From Symsagittifera roscoffensis (taxonomy: Eukaryota; Xenacoelomorpha; Acoela; Convolutidae), in the NCBI RefSeq assembly GCF_963678635.1, contig NC_087065.1, positions 69,010,956 through 69,070,955 on the forward strand: DNA of 60,000 nt. Reading direction: 5' to 3'. This document shows, one piece after another, positions 22,241 to 35,380 of this stretch. The position numbers were made by a program, and so were the translations under genes. The stretch's first letter is position 1. Each line of letters opens with the position of its first letter. The notes under the pieces are model-generated. The model was not told the origin of the DNA and did no database searches. It saw nothing but the letters and a program-made list of their open reading frames with translations.

Positions 22241-23439
22241 CTGAAGAGTAAAATATTGTACCTTTGAAAAATAAATGTAGGTTTGGGCTGGAGAATGAAA
22301 ATGATGAAAAAATTGCAAAAAGATATCGGGTGCAGGATGAATATTTCTAGGGAATCGGCTATTAGGATTATACAGAGTTTGAAAAAAAATGGAAATGATT
22401 GAAAAAAGTTTGAAAGTATATCTTGATTATGGCTGAATGTTTGTGAAAGAAGCTTTTGAAGAAATGATTTGTTCTGTCGATTTTTTTTTTCATTTTTATT
22501 AGGCTAAATTTGAGTTTGGTCGGATTATTTATTGGTTTTTTGACAAGTGGTTTGGGTTTCGGCAATTTTTGGTGAAAGGAAGCTTTGAGGGCTCTTAAGG
22601 ATCTTCCTAGTTTGGTTTTTATTAATTGGATGATTGGGGGTATCTAAGAGATAATCGTACTTTAGACTAAATGATTATGACCGTTTTGTTCTTTAGGCTA
22701 ATTTAATGTTTTTGCTTGAGGGAGTTTTGAGGTCTAAATTGGGACATTATTGTTGATCTTTGTTCTACTTGATAGGGGAGGGTTGTAATATTGAGATTTT
22801 ATTTATTTTACGTGTCAATTTTTAGCGGTTTGTTATTTCTGACCTGGAGGTCTTTTAATTATAGTTAGAGATACGCTTGATGATGTTTATTTGTCGGCTA
22901 AAGAAGTCGTGTCAAAAATAAAATGATGATTCAGGGTGGTTCTTAATGGCTAAATTTGAACTAGTTTGTTCAGGTTCTTTTCAGCATGAGTTTGAAAAAA
23001 TGTACGGGTGTTTAAAAGATCTTTCAAGAGGTGAAAATGTTAATTATTTTGAAGTGGTTTCTGAATTTCAACTTCCTTTAATATTTTAGATTGTGGAATA
23101 AATGTTTTATAATCTTTTCGTGGCTGGTTTCGAAGTCGCGATGATTGTCTATGTTGAGATTTTTCCTTTTGATCTTGTGGCAGAATTTTATCTTCTAATT
23201 TTTAATTTTTTCTTTCTGTTTGAGTTATCTTTTTGTTGTCTAAATTTTGAGATGTTTGTTTGTTAATTTTTTAAATATTTTTGTTCTAATTGTTTTTGGA
23301 TAGAATTCATATCAGTGTTTTGATTTTGTTTGTAATCGGAGTTATTGTGAATAACTTTGAGTCCTGTAAAGGAGTATAATTGAGTCAGTTCGATGAGCGT
23401 ACTCCTTAGGATAATAATGTAAAAGATTGATGCGGTGAT
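22241..23439 (-). other. Region between env-like copy 2 and integrase
   Basis: This 1.2 kb holds the decayed C-terminal extension of the integrase or the spacer before the env-like gene. A Lys-rich - strand frame at 22,565-22,368 is the only open stretch; it is low complexity. I see no other feature. Confidence 0.4.
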
Positions 23440-24600
23440 GAACAGTTTCTTTTTTGTTTAGTTCTATAAGTGTGTATGTTACATCAGTGGGTTTATCATT
23501 TATTTGATATGGTCCTTTTCGGAGTAGTTGTAATTTTTTAGAAATTCCTTTTTGTATTGGAAAGTTTGGAATTAAAATCTATGTTCCGATTTTTAAAATT
23601 GTAGCTGGTGTGAACCAAAAATTCCTTTGGGAATTAATATTTCGTCTCTGTAATAATTTTTTTTTCTTTTTGATAACTTTTATCATGTTTTTTATATCTG
23701 TTTAAAATCCATTCGGTGTGTACCGGAAGCTAATTTTAAAATTTGTGGTTGATGAAAGCGATCTTCATCGTGGGTATGTAGTGGTAGGTTATAACATATT
23801 GATTCTCTAGTGGGTTGACAATAACCTTGTGTATTTTTTGAAGAATTTGCTGTGAACATTATCGGGTTTCGTGGTTTTTGATTGAAAACTTTTTCAAAGG
23901 ATGACAGTCCTAAAGTTGTTGTGATTTGTGAATTATAAGATAAGGTGAATTGTTTTACATTTGTTGACCATTCAGTATATCGTGTGTCATTTCCGTTAAT
24001 GATACATCTGAGACATTCTTGTAATGAACGGTTCATGCCTTTGACTAATCCATTAGACCAAGGTGCATGAGATGTACGTGGTTTGTGTTTAATATTATTT
24101 AAGTGGCATAGGGTGATAATTCGTTGTTTATAAATTCAGTGCCATTGTCTCTAACAAGGATTTCGGGTAATCCGAATTTTGCTATCCAGTGTTCATAAAG
24201 TGTTGTATATGCATAATAAGCATTACAATGGGCTACTGGGTTAAGTGCTATGTAGTGTGTAAATGTGTCGACTATGACCATTATATATGAGTTTCCTTCT
24301 GAGGATGGTGATATTTGTCCTTTTGTATCAATGAAACTCTGTGATTGAAGTACAGACTTTGTCCTTTAAAATCTTGGTTTCTGCAATTTGATTTTGGTTT
24401 GGGTATGGTTTGTTTAATTGGCATGTTATGCAATCATTGCATAATACTTTAATCCAAACTGGTGCATTTGAAAGTAAAAATTTTGAATGAAATTGGAGTA
24501 TGTTTTTTGTCTGAACCTGAGTGTCCTTAAGTGTGTAATTTGTGGGAAGTATGAAAAGCTATAAGCATCATACCTAAAGATAGACAGGGTAGTTTGAGAT
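23440..24600 (-). pseudogene. Integrase of the - strand element, degraded, GPY module present
   Basis: Three parts are visible on the - strand. Around 24,440 is the Cys pair of the zinc-binding domain (CNDCITCQ). At 24,281-24,099 the catalytic core shows the first Asp (VIVDTFTHY) and the second Asp (RDNGTEFIN). At 24,036-23,692 the core continues in another frame. The place of the third acidic residue, 35 residues after the second Asp if one missing base is allowed, holds AAA (Lys) at 24,042-24,040, followed by GMNRSLQ. Near 23,510 a GPY/F-type module follows (LLRKGPYQI), typical of Ty3/gypsy and retroviral integrases. Frame breaks and the lost acidic residue make it inactive. Confidence 0.85.
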
Positions 24601-25116
24601 CAGATGTTTGGTATTCTAAAACATCTGTATTCTCATTGATAGAGGTATTATTAAATTTTCTGAATTATCTAAGAAATGTTTTATTTCGTAGGATGGTGAT
24701 ATCGGCCTTAAATGGTTTGGTTTTATATTTGTGCCAAGATATTAATGTTCTAATAGCTGGGTCAAGGTTTTGATCTTTCTGTAATAATTCAAGTGTTGTT
24801 TTTTCTGTTTTTGGGAGGAAAATGTTTTCGATTTCTTTTTTTGATATGGGAATTGTATCTGGAGGGTCATGGAGGTTAAAGACTTGGTTATTGTATATTT
24901 TGAGTCTTTATTTGGTGGGCCTGATAAATTTATATTACCAGTTAGGTTTTCTTTTTCTATTAAAGGTAATAGATCTGATTTGTTTTATTTTGTTTTTGCT
25001 GTGTATTTTTTTTAAAACCTGATGAATATGGTAATGGTTTAAATGTAGATTTTCCTAGTAGATCTACTTCGTAGTGATCGTTTTGACAATCTTTGATTGG
25101 TCTGTGTCAGTTTCTA
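24601..25116 (-). pseudogene. Decayed segment between RNase H and integrase
   Basis: About 500 bp on the - strand that should encode the end of RNase H and the linker to integrase. Stops occur in all frames and no long segment remains. Confidence 0.4.
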
Positions 25117-26700
25117 CTAAATATTTGCTTTGTAATCTTGGTGAAGTTTCATCTTTTGCAAGAAAAAACTTAATATTTCGACTGTTGTTTTCCTTGTTAA
25201 AAAGAGTATCGGGTAGTGCGAGGTTTTTTCCTGTGTCCAAAGTTTGTGTAAGTTTGGGAACTTTATTAAAGTTAGTTGAAATCTATAAACTCTATGGTTT
25301 GGATTTGATTTCTGTGTGAAAAGAAAAATTATAGGTTTATGATCTGTAAATGAAACTGTTGGATGTTTTGATCCAAGTATTAAAAAATCATATTCTGTGA
25401 GTGTATATATTGTAGCTGTGCATTCTCTCATAAGGGTACAGAGTCTAAGGTCAATTTTTGTGAAGAGTCTAGAATTTGCTGAAATGAGGTTCATTTTCTT
25501 TTTTCCGTTATGAGATTGTAATAATGCTGCACCGATGCCAAAGTTAGAGGCGTCGCGCATGGCATAAAATGGTTGGTCTGGATCTGGAATAGTATTTGAT
25601 ATTTGTTCAGTGAGAAGAGATTTGACTTCTTCAAATCGTGTTTGATGTTCTGTTGTCCATTCAAAATTATTCTGTTGTCTAAGGATGCTGTAGAAGGGTC
25701 TTAAGTATAACTTCAATTTATATACGTATTTACTTAAGAAATTTAACTTTCTAAGAAAAACTTTCTAAGGAATCAATTTAAATACGTATTTACTTAAGAA
25801 ATTTAACTTTTTAAGAAATTTTTGGATTGCATCTAAGCGAGATTTTGATGGAGTTTTATTGTTTCTTTCTATAATATGTCCAAGAAGTTTTACACCTGTT
25901 AGAAAAACTGTGATTTATCCGGGGCTGCTGTCATGTTTTTGTGTAGTAATATTTGATGATATTTTTCTAAGACAATGAACATTTCGTCTTTTGTTTTTGA
26001 TTGCATAAAAACATCGTCTAAATTGTGATTGCATTTTTATTGAGTATGAGTGATCGGAAAATTTTACTCTTGAATGCTGAGAATGCTTCTTGTCCTATGG
26101 AAATTCAATAGAATAATCTACTGAATTCATATTGCTGATTTCCAATAACGAATTGTGTTAATCGTCATGATTTTTCATCTAACGGAAATTGATTATATGC
26201 ACTATTCATGTCTGCGGTTGTGAAATATTTACCGTTGGTTTTTCTGAGAATTACTTGCATTGGTTCAATAGGCCAATCACATTAGATTCATCAATGAGTG
26301 AAATGAGGTATCTTGCATCTAGAACTATTTTCAATGATTCTCCTTTTGCTAAAATGATAACGGGGTTTAAAAATGTGTTACTTTTGGCTGTTTTTTTTAT
26401 TTACTGGAGAAATGATTTCATTTTGTTCTAGTATGTCCAGTAATTGGTTAACTTTGTCTTGTAAGTGAATTGGAACTTCACTTGCTCGTTGTTTTTTGAA
26501 AACTGCATCAAGTTTTAGAGGTAAATGTAGTAGTGAATTTACTTTTCCAACATCAAATTTAGATGTTGCGTAAACTTTTGGGTATTTTAATAGTAAATTA
26601 GCTAATTGTTCAAATTCTTTTTGTGTTATCTGAGAGTGTTGAAAATTGAACATTGTTAAGATTTTTTGTTGTTCTTCTGTGTATTTTGATATTTGAAATG
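25117..26700 (-). pseudogene. Reverse transcriptase and RNase H of the - strand element, degraded
   Basis: The RT start is open at 26,653-26,378 (a KVNSLLHLPLK segment and IHLQDKVNQLLDILEQ, the region before the fingers). The following frames are broken, but motif A is readable near 26,245-26,195 (TTADMNSAYNQ, with the catalytic Asp) and the active-site box near 26,010-26,025 reads NLDD where most gypsy RTs have YLDD or FLDD. The RNase H part is the best preserved, with 199 open codons at 25,716-25,117, including the connection (FEWTTEHQTRFEEVK) and first acidic position (YAMRDASNFGIGAAL). Several stops rule out activity. The order RT-RNase H-integrase supports the Ty3/gypsy assignment. Confidence 0.9.
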
Positions 26701-27880
26701 TTGGTTTAAAGTAAGGTGTTTTCGTGAAATAGTCTGTGTTTCGATTTTCTTTGCTTATTATATTATTTATCGATAATTCTTAGCCAAGAATTGTTGATTG
26801 ACATATATCTAATAGTTGTAAAATAATTTTTCTCTATAAGCTACTTCCTTTGTGGGAGAAATTGTTGCGTTAGTTTCACAATAACCTAAGAATCCTAGAG
26901 GTAGGGTTTTTTTATATGGAGAATTGTTATATACATGTAAGGAAATCATGTCTGAGTTTGAGTTTTTCATGTATTTTATAGATGAAATTGTTACTCGGGA
27001 AAATTTATGAATTAGTCTGAATTCAAAGTCAGACATATAGAGATGTTGTTTATTCTGTTCTTCATCGTATTGGCGAACTTATTTAATTGAGAAGTTATAA
27101 ATATAACCTACTAGTGGTTTCAGGTGTTTCGGTTCCTGATTGTATATAGGGTAAAATTTGGACAAAAATGGTGGTTTTTTGTTTATTCTTTGAAAAAATG
27201 TTAAAGCTCTGTTTTTATTCTTGTGTATTTATCTTTTATATAGATTCTGCTGTTTAAGATATTTATAGTTGGTATAAATTTAGTATTAAATGGGAATCCA
27301 ATGATGTTATGTTTTATATCTGTGATAGGAATATATTTTTTAATGGTTTGCTCAAAAGATTATTCTGTTCCAATATTCGAGTGGGAACAAGGAAAAGTTG
27401 GATTTTCCATATTTGTTAAGGTTGATCCTTGTGCTGTTGCTAGCCTGCCTGTTGTTTTGAAGGGTATTAATTTTGGATGTAAAATTTTTATTTCATTTCA
27501 AGTTGAAGTTCTTTGCATTTTGGACTTTCTAAAAGGAGTGGGATTGTCCAAATTCTTTCTTTTGGTAATTGCGTTTCTTTAGATATATTTTGGTAAATGT
27601 CATTTGTGCTTGAACATTCTGTGGGTTTTTCTTCTGTTATTTCTTCTACTATTTTTCTATTGTCTTGTTACTGCTTATAGGTCTTTTATAAGAATTTAAG
27701 AAGAAGTGATCATGATTTTGATAGATATGGGAATGTATTGGTTGTTCGTATACAATAGGTTCCTAGTCATTTTCAACTTATATCATGTTAATTGAAATTG
27801 CATTGTCTGTGTCACTTTCTATGTCTGTGGATTCGCAAATTATGTGATTTAATTGCAATTCTGTGCTTTAGGTATTATCA
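26701..27880 (-). pseudogene. Protease region of the - strand element, decayed
   Basis: This is where the aspartic protease should lie, between nucleocapsid and RT. A 75-codon segment (27,036-26,809) and a stretch near 27,330 reading HNIIGFPF, which resembles the conserved end of a retropepsin, are all that can be read. I cannot find a clear DTG/DSG triad, so the assignment rests on position. Confidence 0.4.
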
Positions 27881-28625
27881 ATACCAGGGGGTCTGGTTGA
27901 GTTTCTTCAGTTGTTTGTACTTGATTGATTTGCCTTCGATGTTTAGGTGTACTACTTCTATAATTTTGTAGTGAATTTTGATAACGTGTGTAATTTCTGT
28001 GTGGTGATTGAGAGTAGTTTCTTTGTCTGTTGTTATAACTCGAAATTCTGTTCTGTGAATTGTCGTGTGATCTATTTTGATAACTATTACATTTTGATCT
28101 TTGATAGTTTGATCTGTTGTTAAAATAATCTATGATTTCGATTCCTATATTTATGTTTCTATTCCTATCGTACGAACAATTTCTATATCTATTATATGAA
28201 GAGTTTCTAGATCGATTGGTTGAATATTATCTGTTTCTAGAAGTTGAATGGATCTGGTATCAAACGAGAAATCAGGTCGGCTTGAATTTGATCTTGAATA
28301 GTTATTTCGATACTGATTATTTCGACTGTTTGATCGACTATATCTGTTTTGTGAGAAATTTTGTGAATTTCTTTGGTTTGGTGATCGTCTTCATAATTCG
28401 GATTATAAGTTGATTTTTTCTAGAGTAATTTGAGTTATTTGGAAGTGGTTTTCCTGAACTATTAATACTATGAAAGTTTTTGTTGGGTAAGTTTTGATCT
28501 TTTTTCATGTACAGATGAAATGATTTATTTGGTTCTCTTTATTTTTGCGGTTTATTTTGATGGTCTTGTTGTTTTTGTCTGCATTCGGCAATGCTGTTTC
28601 CGTATCTTTAGCAATATTTGCACCA
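27881..28625 (-). pseudogene. Gag nucleocapsid region with broken zinc knuckle and Arg/Ser/Asn-rich tail
   Basis: Near 28,615-28,560 the - strand reads a CCHC-type knuckle: Cys-x2-Cys, then a stop codon, then Asn where His is expected, then Cys. Downstream, 28,140-27,880 encodes a tail rich in Arg, Asn, Ser, Tyr and Gln (such as YNNRQRNYSQSPHRNY), typical of an RNA-binding nucleocapsid. Both follow the capsid part of Gag. Confidence 0.6.
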
Positions 28626-31620
28626 TTTTTTGAATGATCGTTCACCTTGAAAATTTTGGTTATTCTCGTAGATGTTCAAGATTTCAGTGATTTTTTCAGA
28701 TAATTCTGTATCGGAGTCATGAATATTGTTTATTTGTGAAGTAGTAATGTTGTTGACATATTGAAGCTTTAGGTTTTCTGTTTCTTCTAATTTCATAGTG
28801 ATTTCTGCTTGTTCTAGTTTATCTACTAGTTTCCTAAAGTCTAAATCTGGTTCTCGGATTGAGGAAGGATGTGATGCTGTCTTTTTTATTGCTTTTTTTC
28901 GTAATTGAGAGTCATCATTAAGCTTTCTGTCATCTTTGTATGTTTATAATCATGAGTTTTGAGTGAATATGCTTTTCGGACTTTTGTTTCAATTCTTACT
29001 GCAAGTTGTTTAATTGTTTCATTTGGTAGTCTACGAATTTCATTGCTTAAAACTCTTTGATATTGTTTGTTTCTTTCAGAATCAAACATTTTTGAGAATT
29101 CTTATGTGAATCATTTCCAATCTGATTTTGTTTCTATAGGTAAAACTGAAAACCATTTTTGGGCTGAGCCGTCAAGTGTGGTTTGGATTAAAGCTGTGCG
29201 TCTATGTATCCAGTTTTGATGAAGCGGCGTATTTACTGTTTCAGGTCCTATATTAAAAATTAAATTTTCTGTGACTGCATTTAGATAGTCTTCTACAGAG
29301 TATTCAGGATCTGTGCCTGTAAATACCAGTAGTGGCTTATTCGATGATATTAATGATCCAACCATTAGGTATGGATTCATTGTCATTTGTAGTGATTCTG
29401 CGGCATTTGGTATTTGAGAAAAATTTGTAAGTTGACTTTTTGTGATTTCATGTTGTTGTAAATAAAATGGCAGTGGGATTTTGTTAAGCATTTGTGTTGG
29501 TTGGTAAGATTGTGTATTGACTGGGTTTTGTGGTTGAAAAATATTATTGTATGATGTTGGATTATTTCTAGGTTGTCGTATTTGTTCAACTCGTGTGTAT
29601 GATTCGAAAATATCTGGTTGATCAATACTCTAAAAACGAAGTCTTTGGCTTAAATAAAATCGTTGATGATTTTGATTATAATATTATTCATCATCTGATG
29701 AAAAATAATTAGCTGTATAATAAGGAGGTTGATTTCCAGTATGGTATCTATTTGTATTATTTTTATTTTGTTGAAAAAATGAGTAATTTTTACTTTGATC
29801 TTGTGAAGATTGTGGTTGATCATTAAAATTTACTGAGCTTGAAGTTGGTTGTGGTATATTTTGACTTTTTTAACATGAGTAGTTCTGATTATTCATATTA
29901 AAAGATTTTGTTGTTTTTGATCTAATTACATAGTTATAATTATGTTATGCGAAATTATTATACGTGATTTTTTTTTGTTTATATAATGGTTTTGTTACTG
30001 TTCGAAACGTTTGGCAATCCATTTGTGAATATTTTTGAGCAATAGAGGGTTTTACCGTGGATTGTAAAATTGTTTGTTGTAACGTTAGGTTTTTTGGTTT
30101 TGGAGTTTTAAAATTGTGTTGCATAGGTGAAATGCGTTATTTTGCTTCTGTTGTTTTTATTGTTTCAACTATTTTTTCATTTACGAAAGGTGATTGGTTT
30201 TGTATATCTTGTTCTGTAAGGTTTCTTGTTCCGTTTAAATTTTCTTGATCTATGAAAGTAGAGTTTAGACAATTATTTTCTGCTCTTTCGGGAAAGAATG
30301 AATTATCGTTTAAAGGTGTTGCATCAATTGTAAGTGGGTATACTTTAACATAATCTTTGCGAATAGAGATTGTGCTTATTACTTGGCTTGATATATCTGT
30401 TGGTATATCAAAAAATGATTCCTGAGGCCATTCAGGGTCCCAAACATAATCTGTTTGTTCTGATAAAATGGTTTCGTCAGCAGTATTTTGTGGTCTAAAA
30501 TATTTTCTTGCTTGTGCGATAAGATCAATCTTTTGAACAAAATAATCGATTATGAACCACGCTAAAAATTTCTGTAAGTTGTGTTATTTCGTTGCTTGTT
30601 AGATTTTCACTAATTGCACTTAAAATTTTGAAAGTATATGTATTTCTTGGCGTACGGTTGTGTGTCAAAATTTTTGAGTTGGTGAATCGCCATGAGGTTT
30701 TTTCAAGTCTAATATAGATAAATAGCTATAGATAAGTGAAAATACATCGTTTGTGAATATTGAATTTGCTCTTTGCGAGTTTTATGTTTTATGTATTCTG
30801 TAAAAACTTTCGAAAATACAAAATCTACGTCATCGGTTTGAATGAGATATTTGTCATGAAATGCGTTTGGTGAACTGAGTTCTATTGTGTAGATTCCATA
30901 TTGTGATGTGAGACTAAATATGCCTTTAAGATAGTGGTCAAGAAGTTGTCTTTTTATTGTTACATCGGGAAATTCTTTTGTGCATGGACTATCTCCTTTT
31001 TCGAATAAATTTATGATTCAATTTTAGCAAAATTGTACCTGTCCTCGAGCTTCAGCTTGTGGATGTATTAAAAATGGGAGTGTTGAATCTTCTAGGTTTT
31101 CTTCATTTTGAAACATTTTTGTGTTGTATCACTGTTAGCGTGTAACTTTCAATGTGTCTTATTGGTTGATTCCAATTGTACAGACGTATCGGTTTGTTTG
31201 TGTATGACTTTTTTGTTCTACGTTTTCCTTTTATTGATGCTGGTGACGTGTTTTCTGAGTCAGAAAAAAATATCTCGTCAACTTGATAGTTTTTATTTAT
31301 TGAGTCTTTTAAATTGTGGAGTTCTTGTATCGCGCTTGTTTCTGATTCTGAGACTGCGTTTCTTCGATTTGAAAATCGTTTCCTTATAATTAGTTTTTGT
31401 TTGTTAATAATTTTCTTTCTTAGTGTTTGTCTTTTTGTTCTTATGTATTCTATTGTTTGTCTGTGTGGTGTGATTACGAGGTCGTATCTTTTGTCGTTAA
31501 TTTTACAGTTTTGTAATATACTTGTTTGTTTGTTTGTTTGTTTGTTTCCTAAATTGTCTCTTGAAATAAGGTCTAGAATGATGGTTGCAATATTAGGGTT
31601 AGTGATTTCTAGTGTCTTAA
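28626..31620 (-). pseudogene. Gag of the - strand element, copy nearest to pol
   Basis: The most readable part is the capsid at 29,491-29,111 (126 codons, including VFTGTDPEYSVEDYL and ALIQTTLDGSAQKWF), followed in other frames by 29,089-28,886 and 28,796-28,608 (ending in the knuckle start KKWCKYC). The N-terminal part runs from about 31,560 (an open stretch of roughly 148 codons encoding KQTN repeats from a (GTTT)n microsatellite, then a basic region) through a segment starting MFQNEENLEDS near 31,113. Stops and frameshifts are common. A second diverged copy of the same region lies at 32,469-35,380, so gag has been tandemly duplicated. Confidence 0.7.
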
Positions 31621-32468
31621 ACTGTTAGTTCTTACGAATTTTTGTGGTTAGCTTAACTTGGGGCATAGATTTTGGGTTGGAGAGAAAAGCATATATCGAT
31701 TCGTGAAAATGATTTTTACTTTCTCATGAATAATTCAAAGTTAAGATAGACTTACCTAATCTTACTTAGGGGTTGTGATTTGTGATCAAGGGTTGGAGAA
31801 TAATAAATTGATCCACAATGTTCAGGTATATTTAGAACGCAAGTAAATAGTAAGATACTATTTTATGACTTTCTAAGTTTAAGTGTTTTAGCCTGGGTCA
31901 TTTAAGAGGAAGGGGATCAAGTGAAGGATGAGTAACCGAAGTTCTTCACTGTTTATCCTAATTAGAATGGTTAGCTATTAGAAAAAAAATCTGTTAATTC
32001 TTGGTCTTTAATAAGGGTTGGGTAGTGAATTGACGTTTGAGGTCGTTAGACAATAATTAATATGGGAGGGGGAGAACAAAATTCTTCTATTTGATCTAAG
32101 GATAAGCCTTGATGATCAGAAATTTAGATTACTTTAATTTTGATTTAAAGATCCGAGGTAAACCTTGATGATCTGCTATTTTAAATGAAAATAATTTAAG
32201 TGAGAACAGGGATAAGCCTTGATAGTTTTCCGATAAAAGGTTAAGTTAAAAAGGTTAAGTTTTTAGTTTTGATGTTTGTTAGTTTTTGAGATTTGCTGTT
32301 ATGTTTTAGGTGATGAAGCTGGGATGAAGGAATGATTTATGTATAGTAATAATTTATGCTTTATACTAACTATTTTTTGTATTTTATTTTTAATAAAAAT
32401 TTTTGCAAGATGTTATTTAATTTACAGCTGATTTAAGGAAAACGACAAGTGTTTTTTTTATCAGTCGT
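31621..32468 (-). promoter_or_regulatory. Retroelement leader, copy 1
   Basis: Non-coding leader between LTR/PBS and gag. It carries a consensus splice donor on the - strand (TTAG|GTAAGT, 31,757-31,750) and three copies of an ATCATCAAGGCTTATCC-like motif (at 32,099, 32,156 and 32,209). The LTR and PBS that should follow are missing here because the second gag copy is joined at about 32,470. Confidence 0.65.
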
Positions 32469-35380
32469 TTGTGAAGTAGTGGTTTGGATGTTGTTGACAT
32501 ATTGTAGTTTTAGGTTTTCTGTTTCTTCTAATTTCATCGTGATTTCAGCTTGTTCTAGTTGATCTACTAGTTTCCTAAAGTCTGAATCTAGTTCTCGGAT
32601 TGAGGAAGGATGTGATGCTGTCTTTTTTCTTGCTTTTTTTCGTAATTGAGGTGTTAGAGTCATCATTAGGATTTCTGTCATCTTTGTATTTTTTAATTAT
32701 GAGTATTGAGTGAATATGCTTTTCGGACTTTTGTTTCAATTCTTACTGCGAGTTGTTTAATTGTTTCATTTGGTAGTCTACGAATTTCATTGCATAAAAC
32801 TCTTTGATGTTTTTTTTGAGAATCAAACATTTTTGAGAATTCTTGTGTGAATCATTTCCAATCTGATTTTGTTTCTATAGGTAAAACTGAAAACCATTTT
32901 TGGGCTGAGCTGTCAAGTGTGGTTTGGATTAAGGCTGTGCGTCTATGTATCCAGTTTTGATGAAGCGGCGTATTTACTGGTTCAGGTCCTATCTTTAAAA
33001 TTAAATTTTTTGTGACTGCATTTAGATAATCTTCTACAGAGTATTCAGGATCTGTGCCTGTGAAAACCATTAGTGGCTTATTCGATTATATTAATGATCC
33101 AGCCATTAGGTATGGATTCATTGTCATTTGTAGTGATTCTGCGACATTGGTATTTGAGAAAAATTAGTAAATTGATTTTTTGTGATTTCATGTTGTTGTA
33201 AATAAAATGGCAGTGGGATTTTGTTAAGCATTTGTGTTGGTTGGTAAAATTGTGTATTGACTGGGTTTTGTGGTTGAAAAATATTATTGTATGATGTTGG
33301 ATTATTTCTAGGTTGTCGTATTTGTTCAACTCGTGTGTACGGTTCGAAAATATCTGGTTGATCAATACTCTAAAAACGAAGTCTTTGGCTTAAATAAAAT
33401 CGTTGATGATTTTGATTATAATATTATTCATCATTTGATGGAAAATAATTAGCTGTATAATAAGGAGGTTGATTTCTAGTAAGGTATCTATTTGTATTAT
33501 TTTTATTTCGTTGAAAAATGGGTAATTTTCAGTTTGATCTTGTGAAGATCGTGGTTGATCAATAAAATTTACTGAGTTTGAAGTTGGTTGTGGTTTATTT
33601 TGAATTTGTTAACCTGAGTAGTTCTGAGTATTCATTTTAGAAGATTTTGTTGTTTTTGATCTATTTACATAATTATAATTATGTTCTGTAAAATTATTTC
33701 TATGTGATGTTTCTTGTTTATATAATGGTTTTGTTACTGGTCGAAACGTTTGGTAATCCATTTGTGAATATTTTTGAGCAATAGAGGGTTTTACCGTGGA
33801 TTGTATAATTGTTTGTTGTAACGTTAGGTTTTTTGGTTTTGGAGTTAAAAAATTGTGTTGAATAGGTGAAATGCTTTGTTGTGCTTCTGTTGTTTTTATT
33901 GTTTCAACTATTTCTTCATTTACGCAATGTGATGGGTTTTGTATATCTTGTTCTGTAAGTTTTCTTGTTCCGTTTAAAATGTCTTGATCTATGAAAGTAG
34001 AGTTTAGACAATAATTTCCTGTTCCTTCAAGAAAAAATGAATTATAGTTTAAAGGTGTTGCGTCAATAGTAGGTGGGTATACTTTAACATGATCTTTGCG
34101 AATAGAGATTGTGCTTATTGCTTGGCTTGATATATCTGTTGGTATATCAAAAAATGATTCATGAGACTATTCAGGGTCCTAAACATAATCTGTTTGTTCT
34201 GCTAATATGGTTTCGTCATCTGTATTTTGTGGTCTAAAAGTTTTTCATGCTAGTGCGATAAGATCAATAATTTGAACAAAATAATTTATAATGAACCACG
34301 CTAAAAAAATTTTTAAGTCGTGTTTAACGTGTTGTGTTATTTCGTTACTAGTTAGATTTTCACTAATTGCAATGAAAAACTTTGAAAATATATGTATTTC
34401 TTGGCGTACGGTTGTATGTCGAGATTTTTGAGTTGATGAATCGCCTTGAGGTTGTTTCAATTCTAATATAGATAAATAGCTATAGATAAGTGAAAATACA
34501 TCGTTTTTGAATATTGAATTTGCTCTTTGTGAATTTTGATGTTTTTTAAGTTTTATGTATTCTGTAAAAATTTTTGAAAACTCAATATATACGTCATCAG
34601 TTTCAATGAGATATTTGTCATGAAATGCGTTTTGGTGAACTGATTACTGTTATGTACATTGCATATTGTGACGTGAGACTAAATATGCCTCTGAGATAGT
34701 GGTCGAGAAGTTGTCTTTTTAATTTTACATCGAGAAATTCTTTTGTGCATGGACTATCTCCTTTTTCGAATGAATTTATGATTAAATTTTGTCAAAATTG
34801 TACCTGTCCTCAAGCTTCAGCTTGTGGATGTATTAAAAATAGGAGCGTTGAATCTTCTAGGTTTTCTTCGTTTCGAATCATTCTTGTGTTGTATCACTGT
34901 TAGCGTGTAACATTCAATGTGTCTTATTGGTTGATTCCAATTGTACAAACGTATTGGTTTGTTTGTGTATGACTTTTTTGTTCTACGTTTTCCTTTTATT
35001 GTTGCTGGTGACGTGTTTTCAGAGTCAGAAAAGTATATTTGATTGTCAATTTGATGGTTTTTGTTTATTGAGTCTTTTAAATTGCGGAGTTTTTGTATTG
35101 CGCTTGTTTCTGGTTCTGAGACTGCGTTTCTTCGATTTGAAAATCGTTTCCTAATAATTTGTTTTTGTTTGTTTATAATTTTTTTTCTTAGAACTTGTCT
35201 TTTTGTTCCTATGTATCCTATTGTTTGCTTATGTGGTGTGATTACGAGGTCGTGTCTTTCATCTTTAGTTATACATTTGTGTAATATAATTGTTTGTCTG
35301 TTTGTTTCCTAAATTGTCTCCTGAAATAAGGTTTAGGATGATGGATGCAATACTGGGATTAAAAATTTCTAGTGTTTTAA
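32469..35380 (-). pseudogene. Gag of the - strand element, second copy
   Basis: Homologous to 28,733-31,620 at an offset of about 3,740-3,750 bp, with clear divergence (substitutions and small indels), so this duplication is older than the others. Capsid is readable at 33,070-32,852 (same VFTGTDPEYSVEDYL block), C-terminal Gag at 32,681-32,433, and a middle fragment at 34,460-34,245. It stops abruptly at about 32,470, where it joins the leader of copy 1. It has no pol behind it. Confidence 0.7.

Noticed and set aside
31500-31550. GTTT repeats as a CRISPR-like or functional array
   Set aside because: A simple tetranucleotide microsatellite in gag without spacers.
31108-31628. Hydrophobic + strand frames with several Cys, resembling membrane proteins
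   Set aside because: Antisense to gag; the G/T-rich strand gives Leu/Phe/Val/Cys codons. The same effect occurs at 34,927-35,312.
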